The notes below the pieces were generated by a model that worked only from the letters and a program-made list of their open reading frames with translations, was not told where the DNA came from and did not search any database. A stretch of 64,000 bases of DNA, from NCBI GenBank assembly GCA_028289375.1, contig JANQQK010000078.1:1-64000 (forward strand). Direction: 5' to 3'. Below are positions 52,693 through 59,515 of the stretch, in pieces. The DNA comes from Phycisphaerae bacterium. GTDB lineage: Bacteria; Planctomycetota; Phycisphaerae; UBA1845. Numbering within the stretch: the stretch's first letter is position 1; every line of letters begins with the position of its first letter. The translations under genes and the position numbers were made by a program.

Positions 52693-53604
52693 TCAGATGC
52701 GGCTGACGTGGCAGGGGTATTCCTGCCCGAAAGATTCGACGTTCCGCGCGTAGGTGGCGACAGCATCTTCGAGCGCCGCCGGTGTACGGCCATCCACGTT
52801 GCCGTCCACGAGCGGACCGCGCACTTCAAAGACGTACCGAAACCCCGGTCTTGAAATGATGAAACCCTGCAGGACAGGGGCACCGCAACGCAGGGCGATG
52901 CGCATCGGGCCGACCAGTACCGGACGCTTGGTGTCCCAGATGGTGGCTTCGATGGCTTTCTGATGATCTCCGCGAACGCGGCTAACGTCGATGGCGCTGC
53001 CAACAACGAAATTGTCTTCGAAGCAGCGGTAAATCTCACGCGGGAACGTGTCGGTGAAAAAGTAGCGCACACGGTCCTTGTTGCGCTTGGCGTACTTGTC
53101 CTGTACGAATCGCCGCATCGCACCCTCGCGGGCATCACGGACGCCGGCTACACGGTATCCCAGCGACACCATCATCTGCCCGGCGACGTGGTGCGCCCCG
53201 AGATGTGACAGGGCAACGTAGACCCCGCCGCCACGGGCCAGGGCGTCGTCGATCAGCGGTCTGTTGACGATGGTGAAGCGCTCGCTGGTTTCCTCAGGCG
53301 AGAGGCGATCGAAGATCAGGTAGAACAGCTTGTCGCAGCGTGTTCGGATGAAGTGGTTCCGCGTATGCCGACGACGCTCGGATGTTGAGACATCGCCGAG
53401 TATGCGTTTCAAAGTCTTGCCGAATCGACGGCGACGTTTGTAGTTGATAAGCCACTCAAGCGTCGCAAACCATTTGCCAAACCAGTAAAGACCATCAAGC
53501 GTCAGCAACCGGGCGAGACCGCGAACCGTCGATCGGGCCAGCGAAAACGAGACGCGATCCCAAAGGGTCACCCCTTTCGGTGCAGATGATTCTGTCGTCG
53601 ACAT
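52693..53604 (-). CDS. lipid A acyltransferase-like protein (LpxL/HtrB superfamily)
   Basis: 303 residues. The layout matches LpxL/HtrB: an N-terminal hydrophobic/basic region, RHFIR-like segment (RNHFIRTRCDKLFYLIF), the active-site strand GVYVALSHLGAHHVAG, and a late GFIISRPGFRYVFEVRGPL. The catalytic HX4(D/E) motif is changed: His is followed by L-G-A-H and then His, so the acidic partner is missing at that position. It may be a divergent acyltransferase or inactive. ATG 53604 or 53619; neither has a strong ribosome-binding site. Confidence 0.8.
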   Translation of the reverse strand: MSTTESSAPKGVTLWDRVSFSLARSTVRGLARLLTLDGLYWFGKWFATLEWLINYKRRRRFGKTLKRILGDVSTSERRRHTRNHFIRTRCDKLFYLIFDRLSPEETSERFTIVNRPLIDDALARGGGVYVALSHLGAHHVAGQMMVSLGYRVAGVRDAREGAMRRFVQDKYAKRNKDRVRYFFTDTFPREIYRCFEDNFVVGSAIDVSRVRGDHQKAIEATIWDTKRPVLVGPMRIALRCGAPVLQGFIISRPGFRYVFEVRGPLVDGNVDGRTPAALEDAVATYARNVESFGQEYPCHVSRI

Positions 53605-53679
53605 CTCAGCCACGATCATGGTGGTGCAAAGAGTTGATCTGCGGTGGTGCGAATTGGGGCGACATTTTGCTAGAGAAAT

Positions 53680-54471
53680 TCATCCACGGTCGATAAGGCG
53701 TTGAACCTCGGTCATGACGTCGGCAGGGTCAAGCCGCTCCTGAATGCGATTGGGCGTGTATCGCCAGACAATGCGGCCATCGCGGTCGACCAGGATGTTG
53801 GCTGGAACAGCGATGTCCCCGGACATACCCGCATCGGTGTGCATCAGCCCGTATCGCGTGATGACCTCGCGATCCGGATCGCTGAGGACATCGAATTCGA
53901 GCTTGTGCTTGCGAACGACGTCTCTCTTGGACCTGTCCGGTGCATCGACCGACAACGCCAACACCTGCCCGCCGACCTTCTCCAATTCATCATTGATGGC
54001 TCCGAGCCCGCGGAGCTCCGACATGCACGACGTTCACCAGAACCCGCGGTAGAAGACCAGCAGGACGGGCCCCTTCGTCAGTTCTGATTTCAGGTTGACG
54101 TTGCGGCCCTCATGGTTGACCAGCGTGAAGTCTGGCGCGGATTCAAGCGCGGCGAAGCTCTGCGTGTCAGGCAACTGGGCCCAGAAGTAAAAGGCGTACG
54201 CGAACATCGCCAACAGCACGACATTCAGTCCACCCAGTCCACGCACCCACCAACGGCGATCCTTCGCGATCGAAAGTACGCCGAGAACCGCACCGATCCC
54301 CATGCCGACAAAAGCAGGCCAACCGGTCCACCGTGCGTATGGATCATCGGCCATCACCATATACACGGCGATGCCGACGAAGATCATCAGGAATCCGGCC
54401 AACGCCGCCAAACCCATCCGTTTGGGTGGAGAGTCGGTCTGGCGCTCGGTTGTCGCTTGCTGATCGCTCAT
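53680..54471 (-). CDS. membrane-anchored redoxin (peroxiredoxin/thioredoxin-like), candidate selenoprotein
   Basis: 263 residues if the in-frame TGA at 54034-54036 is read as selenocysteine. Three N-terminal helices (about 19-105) anchor it, then SAPDFTLVNHEGRNVNL and LLVFYRGFW lead to U146-T-S-C149, where AhpC/TSA-like proteins have CxxC (FYRGFWCPYC). The frame continues without a break through LGAINDELEKVGGQVLALSVDAPDRSKR..., VPANILVDRDGRIVWRY to TGA at 53680. A possible SECIS stem, GAGCU/GGCUC with loop CCGCG, lies 16-30 nt after the UGA. A promoter (TTGACG, TACTGT) ends eight bases before ATG 54471. If no Sec is inserted, the gene is broken. Confidence 0.75.
54004..54018 (-). promoter_or_regulatory. 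candidate bacterial SECIS stem-loop
   Basis: Directly downstream of the in-frame UGA (minus strand), GAGCU (54018-54014) can pair with GGCUC (54008-54004) around loop CCGCG. The loop lies 21-25 nt after the UGA, in the range known for bacterial SECIS elements, but the stem is only five base pairs with one G-U, so it is a weak prediction by eye. Confidence 0.35.
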
Positions 54472-54604
54472 GATGGCGGACAGTAGGACCGACGACGCAC
54501 CATTCGTCAACCCCTGACGGTTGCCGCGTATCACGCGCAGCAAAAACGGGAGCGCCGCACCCGCGACGCCCCCGTGGTCTGCTGAAATTCGCTGCTGCCA
54601 GAAT

Positions 54605-55975
54605 CTACACCGGTGCGGAAGTCCGCGAGCGACGGACGAGCACAAGGCCCAATCCTGCAAAGATGACGGCCAACGCCACCTTGCTCGTGCCGCCCAACGC
54701 GGGAATTGGCTCAATGAAGCACACGCTGTCCTCGCCAACGCTCCAATCACCGATTGTACCCAGCGGACTGAAGTTGCCCGTCCCGCACGCACCAGCAGGG
54801 TCTGTTTGCGATGCCCACGCTCGGACACCCTGGGCCAGAATCGTCTGTTCCTGCTCGACGACTTCCCCGCCAACGACGACACGGGCCATCACGGTCACGT
54901 CTTCATCGCCGTTGCGACCTGCGGAGATTCGGCCGAACACCGTGTCCTGCGGTTCGAGGAATCCACCTGAGAAACGCAACACAGTCGTCCCATCGGCCCA
55001 CGGCTCGCAGAACTCGACGTCGAAGCCAGGTGGCGGCGTCACGTTTGTGATATCCTCACAGGCCGGTGCTTCCGCGTCTGGTGTCCCCTTGCTGACGGCG
55101 AGATAGAATTCGGTGATCTCAAGTCCCGGAGCGGGGGTGTTTCGGTTTTCGATGGTGAATCCATAGTTGCAGCAACCCGACTCAGGATCTGATGGATCGG
55201 TCAGGAAAATCTCCGCCGCAGGGGTCGCCTGCTGTGCACCGGCGGATTCGAATTCGAGGCAATGCGCAACGTCAAAATCGTTGTCGGGAAGGCCAACATC
55301 ACCCGCATCGTAGTCACCGTCTCCCTCGTCTTCCTGTGCGGAGCTTTCATCGCCCGGAGGCGCGGTGGTCCAGTACCAGAAACACATGGAGCCTTCCGGG
55401 CTCGTGTTGAAGATCTCCAGATAATAGTCGTCCAATGGAACCGTGATTGGTTCATCGGGTGTGAACGTGAACCTGAATTCTGGTGTGAGGTCCCCGATGA
55501 TCTCGCCGGTCGCTTCAAATGAGAATGTGCCGTCCGCTTGTGCGAACGAGGCGATGACATCCTCTTCATTGGGGACTCCATTGTCGGAGCGCAGGATGCG
55601 AATGGTGAAGTTCTGCGTACCGATGGGCGAGCAGTCATCAAATCCGTCAAACGGATCGAGATAGACACCCCACCACTCGATTTGTGTGATCTCGCCCGGT
55701 GTCAGGAAGCGGAAATTCTCCGCACAGAATAGTGGGATTTCGCCGTCGCAAGGGGTGGCAAGGATGCCGCTCTCGCCATTTGCGTCCTGATTGGGCAGCT
55801 GGCACGATGTGTCGGAATCGCCCGCTGCCGCTGGTTGACTGGCCGCATTCGCACGCGCCGCCGGGTCAGTCAAACGTAGAAAGCGCTCAGACTGCGCGTG
55901 CGCCCATGACGCCCCCACAGCCAACGACAGGACGCCGCAAATCAACGGCGTCGCATCATACTTCATCATCCTCAT
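54605..55975 (-). CDS. exported protein with CTERM-like sorting tail
   Basis: 456 residues. Signal peptide 1-27 (ending SWAHAQ). The body contains two acidic, beta-rich parts: a first domain with GEITQIEWWGVYLDPFDGFDDCSP ... NFTIRILRSDNGVPNEEDVIASF (a pattern common to planctomycete secreted proteins), and a second with FTIENRNTPAPGLEITEFYLAV. The C-terminus IPALGGTSKVALAVIFAGLGL-VLVRR is a proline motif, helix and basic end like IPTL/PEP-CTERM tails. GGGAGGAG is 10 bases before ATG 55975. Surface role unknown. Confidence 0.85.
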   Translation of the reverse strand: MRMMKYDATPLICGVLSLAVGASWAHAQSERFLRLTDPAARANAASQPAAAGDSDTSCQLPNQDANGESGILATPCDGEIPLFCAENFRFLTPGEITQIEWWGVYLDPFDGFDDCSPIGTQNFTIRILRSDNGVPNEEDVIASFAQADGTFSFEATGEIIGDLTPEFRFTFTPDEPITVPLDDYYLEIFNTSPEGSMCFWYWTTAPPGDESSAQEDEGDGDYDAGDVGLPDNDFDVAHCLEFESAGAQQATPAAEIFLTDPSDPESGCCNYGFTIENRNTPAPGLEITEFYLAVSKGTPDAEAPACEDITNVTPPPGFDVEFCEPWADGTTVLRFSGGFLEPQDTVFGRISAGRNGDEDVTVMARVVVGGEVVEQEQTILAQGVRAWASQTDPAGACGTGNFSPLGTIGDWSVGEDSVCFIEPIPALGGTSKVALAVIFAGLGLVLVRRSRTSAPV

Positions 55976-56359
55976 GTCTTGGTCTCCTCCCGCTCAAACG
56001 GGTATGCGGTTGCTCGCACACGTTGGTAAGTCCAACGCATCGTCATTTGTAAAGTGCCATGCTAATGATGGGGTTCCGGAGGATTCAATGCAGAACCACG
56101 TATGAGCACATCAATTGAGGCGGGCGCCGTTTATGCAGGCATTGTTGGAAGTGCGCTACAAAATCAGGCGGCATTGAATGGTGCAACGCGATGCGACAGT
56201 TCTTACACGATCACATCATTTGCGTGATCAATTGATTCACTCTCACGCGATGAAATGCACCCGCATCTGATGACATGCGATGCATGCTCGCGCTTTATGT
56301 TGCATGATGTGAATGTAAGGAATTGTCGCAGTGGTTTTATGCAATTTGGAATGAGGGCG
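55976..56359. other. gene-free, relatively AT-rich intergenic region
   Basis: The 384 bases between the start of the secreted-protein gene and the end of the diguanylate cyclase gene (both on the minus strand) contain no gene I can support. The stretch 56130-56340 is less GC-rich than its surroundings and has several short ATGATG/GCATGC-like repeats, for example around 56260-56290. It likely holds the promoter of the secreted-protein gene. Confidence 0.5.
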
Positions 56360-57721
56360 TCAATGATCGGCTGTGACGGCGGATGTCGCGGTTCGCCGGT
56401 AGATGCTGACCTGCGACTTGCCGCCATTCTTGCCCACGTACAACGCAGCATCTGCGAGCGCGAGCAGATCGTCGCCGTCGCGAGGCTTATGTTCGCGAAG
56501 TGATGCGACCCCAGCGCTCATCGACACCCGGGGCTGTACCTTCAGCAGCGATGCACGCTGGGCAAACAACTTGGTGATGCGGTCTGCCAGCAGGGCGGCA
56601 TCGTCGGATGATGTGTCGAGCAGCAACGCCACGAATTCATCACCGCCGTAGCGCAGCCCGATGTCGGTCGATCTCAGGCAGCCGTTGAGCAACTCGCCGA
56701 TGAATTGCAGAACCTCGTCCCCCGCAGCGTGGCCGAGCTGGTCGTTCAGCGGTTTAAAGTTGTCGACATCGAAGATCACGATGGACAGGTCCTGGTCGTT
56801 GCGCTGCTGCTGCTCGAAAATCGGCCCGAGACGATCGTTGAGGAGTCGGCGGTTCCCAAGGCTCGTAAGTGGATCGATCCAGGCCTCACGTTCGGCCTTT
56901 TCGAGCATGCTCTCGATCTGACGGGTTTGTTGTGCGACGCGCTGGTCGAGAGTCCGTTCAAGTCGGCCCGCGCGAGCGCGATGGGTGTGCCATTCATTGA
57001 GAATGCGGTCGACGTTGCGGGCAAGTTGGCCGAATTCGTCCGGACGTCTGCCCATGGTCGAGACCTTGCCCTCAGCGCCGGCGGCCGTCGCGGTGAGCAG
57101 CTCGGCCAGCGGCTTGTCAATCAGCAGGACGTGCATTCGGTGCAGCAACACCGTGCCCACCCCGATCATCGCGAGCGTGATTGGAATGACCCATCGGGCG
57201 TCGGTGCGCAGGTCTGCCCACCAGTTCCGGTGAGGCCTGAGCATGGCCAGGTGCGCACCGCGACCTGTCTTCGACCAGACCAGCTGTGACGGGTCGGCCC
57301 GCTCCGTCGATGTTCCCTCCGTCGAGGAGCGTGTCAGCGCAGTCGTTCCAACGGTCAGCGTGGTCGGCAGGTCGTGCGACACCACCAGGTCGGGTGGCTC
57401 GTATTGCAGAATGTGGCCATCGTCGTCAACGAGCAGGCATCCGTCGGCGGCGTCGGAGAATATGACCGCGTTGGCCCAGTAACGGAACAGCAGGTTTTGC
57501 GCGGTGGCGTCTTTCCCGGATGTGGCGAGCTCGGCACCAGCGTCCGCTAATAACGTAGTTCTTTGGTCGAGAGCGAGGGTGCGATTCTGCTGAAGCAGGC
57601 TGAACGCTACTGCGGCGAGGCAGACACCCATCGCAAGCGCGATCGCGAAACCCCGTGCGGTCAGGGCATGAATGACATTTCGACGTGCAGGCACACGAAA
57701 TTCCGATCGAGAGACTATCAT
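56360..57721 (-). CDS. membrane-bound diguanylate cyclase (HAMP-like, GGDEF)
   Basis: 453 residues. Two membrane helices (about 24-44 and 180-197) enclose a 135-residue periplasmic sensor region of no recognised family. A HAMP-like and coiled-coil segment (about 203-275) leads to the GGDEF domain, whose active site is YGGDEF (359-363). The inhibitory I-site RSTD (350-353) lies five residues before, so product inhibition is expected. It makes c-di-GMP from GTP. ATG 57721 is used; TTG 57742 is also in frame and ribosome-binding sites are poor. It diverges from accA, whose leader carries a GEMM-like element. Confidence 0.92.
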   Translation of the reverse strand: MIVSRSEFRVPARRNVIHALTARGFAIALAMGVCLAAVAFSLLQQNRTLALDQRTTLLADAGAELATSGKDATAQNLLFRYWANAVIFSDAADGCLLVDDDGHILQYEPPDLVVSHDLPTTLTVGTTALTRSSTEGTSTERADPSQLVWSKTGRGAHLAMLRPHRNWWADLRTDARWVIPITLAMIGVGTVLLHRMHVLLIDKPLAELLTATAAGAEGKVSTMGRRPDEFGQLARNVDRILNEWHTHRARAGRLERTLDQRVAQQTRQIESMLEKAEREAWIDPLTSLGNRRLLNDRLGPIFEQQQRNDQDLSIVIFDVDNFKPLNDQLGHAAGDEVLQFIGELLNGCLRSTDIGLRYGGDEFVALLLDTSSDDAALLADRITKLFAQRASLLKVQPRVSMSAGVASLREHKPRDGDDLLALADAALYVGKNGGKSQVSIYRRTATSAVTADH

Positions 57722-57875
57722 CTGTCCAGTCGGCCGGGCCAATCCCGGCGGATGCCCCCGATATCGGCGTGGAACGGGTGGTGTTCGACATTTTCATACG
57801 CGTTGACCGATGAGTGTGTTGGTGTCCGGAAACGACGTAATTTTCGTTTTTGCAGACAGATACAGCGCGTCGAGC

Positions 57876-57965
57876 ACGTAGAGTAACCGGCACCAAGGGA
57901 CGCAAAGCCGGAAAAAACCTTGCTCAACCATTGGTTGGCGGTAGGGTATACAAGTTGGCGTGCGT
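57876..57965 (+). ncRNA. candidate cyclic-di-GMP (GEMM-I-like) riboswitch in the accA leader
   Basis: GGGACGCAAAGCC at 57897-57909 matches the most conserved part of GEMM-I c-di-GMP riboswitches. AGTAACC upstream (about 57882-57888) and AACCATTGG...GGTAGGG downstream (57926-57945) roughly match the flanking helices and tetraloop-receptor parts. The P2 stem is poor, so this may be a variant or a chance match. The neighbouring diverging gene encodes a diguanylate cyclase. A perfect hairpin, TCGCGG-TACA-CCGCGA (57976-57991), follows and could be part of an expression platform. The transcript direction is that of accA. Confidence 0.4.
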
Positions 57966-58036
57966 CCCGGTGCTCTCGCGGTACACCGCGAATGGGAACA
58001 AAACAGAATTACGACATCCAGCGACGGATCAATTTG

Positions 58037-59188
58037 ATGGCTACACAGACAGTTCAGCCCCCCGCTTCCGGTGCGTCAATCAGCCCGGTGCAATACCTCG
58101 AATTTGAACAGCCTCTTTCCCGCATTGAGAACGACATCTCGCTGCTCAGGGTGGAGCAGGAGCAGACAGGGCGGGATCTCGCGGCTGAGATCGCTCAGCA
58201 GGAATCCCGTTATCAGCAGCGGCTCAAGCGGCTGTATCAGCATCTGACCCCGTGGGAGACCGTGCTCGTTGCGCGGCACCCGCAGCGTCCGCTGATCATG
58301 GACCATATCAACAACTTCGTGTCCGACTTCTGTGAGCTGAGCGGTGATCGTACCTACGCCGACGACAAGGCGATTGTCACCGGCTTCGGGCGGATCGGCG
58401 GGCACAAGGTCATGATCGTCGGCCACAACAAGGGCAAGGACACGCGTGAACGCGTCGCGTGCAACTTTGGCTGTGCACACCCGGAAGGGTACCGCAAGGC
58501 GCTGCTCAAGATGCGGATGGCCGAGAAGTTCAAGCTGCCGGTGGTCTGCTTCATCGATACGCAGGGTGCGTTCCCGGGCATCGGCTCGGAAGAACGCGGC
58601 ATCTCGCAGGCCATCGCCGTCAACATGATGGAAATGTCGCGACTGCGCACGCCGATCGTTTGCGTCGTGATCGGTGAGGGCGGCAGCGGCGGGGCGCTGG
58701 GTATCGGCGTCGGTGATCGCGTGGCCGTCATGGAGCACAGCTTCTATTCGGTGATCTCTGCTGAGGGGTGTGCGGCGATTCTGTGGAAGACGCACGAGCA
58801 GAAGGCGCGTGCGGCTGAAGCGTTGAAGTTCACCGGTAAGCACCTGAAGCGACTCGATCTGATCGACGACATCATTCCCGAGCCGGTCGGTGGCGGGCAT
58901 CGCGATCCGCTGCAGGCGTCGGCCAACCTCGAGAAATATCTGATCAACACGCTCCGCGATCTGAAGCGGCCCAAGGTCGAGACGCTGCTCAAGCGTCGGT
59001 ACGATCGGTTCCGCAACATCGCGAGCTTCTTCGATTCGCCGGCTGACGCGGAAAAGGCCAAGCCCAAGACGCAGAAGCGTGCGACGCCGCAGTCGCGTTT
59101 GGCAACGTCGAACGGCGGCACGGCGACCACCACGCGTCGCAAGGCGGCCGCGCGTCAGAGTGAATCGGCAGTCGCGGCTGAGTCCTGA
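58037..59188 (+). CDS. accA: acetyl-CoA carboxylase carboxyltransferase subunit alpha
   Basis: 383 residues. FEQPLSRIENDI and ELSGDRTYADDKAIVTGFGRIGG are N-terminal AccA patterns. The crotonase-fold core has DTQGAFPGIGSEERGISQAIA, GEGGSGGALGIGVGDRV and SVISAEGCAAILWK, with the oxyanion-hole Gly residues. The subunit transfers carboxyl from biotin to acetyl-CoA to form malonyl-CoA. The tail after about 330 (KAKPKTQKRATPQ...) is a low-complexity basic extension not found in typical AccA. ATG 58037 fits AccA homologues; the weak GGAT is the only ribosome-binding signal. accD is not in the window. Confidence 0.93.
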   Translation: MATQTVQPPASGASISPVQYLEFEQPLSRIENDISLLRVEQEQTGRDLAAEIAQQESRYQQRLKRLYQHLTPWETVLVARHPQRPLIMDHINNFVSDFCELSGDRTYADDKAIVTGFGRIGGHKVMIVGHNKGKDTRERVACNFGCAHPEGYRKALLKMRMAEKFKLPVVCFIDTQGAFPGIGSEERGISQAIAVNMMEMSRLRTPIVCVVIGEGGSGGALGIGVGDRVAVMEHSFYSVISAEGCAAILWKTHEQKARAAEALKFTGKHLKRLDLIDDIIPEPVGGGHRDPLQASANLEKYLINTLRDLKRPKVETLLKRRYDRFRNIASFFDSPADAEKAKPKTQKRATPQSRLATSNGGTATTTRRKAAARQSESAVAAES

Positions 59189-59218
59189 CGGAGCGTCGCG
59201 AGCATCACACAAGCAAGT

Positions 59219-59238
59219 CCGAGCGCCCGTAGGCTCGG
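59219..59238 (+). terminator. weak hairpin after accA
   Basis: CCGAGC (59219-59224) pairs with GCTCGG (59233-59238) across an 8-nt loop, 30 bases after the accA stop. There is no T-tract. It may terminate or protect the accA mRNA. The rest of 59189-59515 has no gene and carries the promoter of the next one. Confidence 0.35.
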
Positions 59239-59358
59239 AAGACTCACCCTGGAATCTCACATCATCGGTAATCGATAGGGCTGTCGGTGCGTCCTGTTTT
59301 GCCTTCCGTGTGCCGAATCCCGAGCTTTCGAACAGGCGCAATTTCAACATTCTCTGAT

Positions 59359-59387
59359 TTGAATTGCGATTTATTGAAAGTTATAAT
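59359..59387 (+). promoter_or_regulatory. near-consensus sigma-70 promoter of the FG-GAP gene
   Basis: TTGAAT (59359-59364), a 17-base spacer and a perfect TATAAT (59382-59387) in an AT-rich patch. The leader to ATG 59516 would be about 120 bases. This is the best promoter match I saw in the window. Confidence 0.75.
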
Positions 59388-59515
59388 CGACGCCTGTTCG
59401 ATTCGGAAATTCTTCACGATCGCGGGTGAGGCGTGCGTTTGCTTGGTCGCATCATCGCCACGTGGTCGATCGGGTGTCCGTGCAGGTTCCAATTCACAGA
59501 TCGAGGACAAATGGC

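Noticed and set aside
56130-56340. AT-richer stretch as an origin of replication or RNA gene
   Set aside because: No DnaA-box cluster, no dnaA/dnaN neighbours and no stable long-range fold seen by eye.
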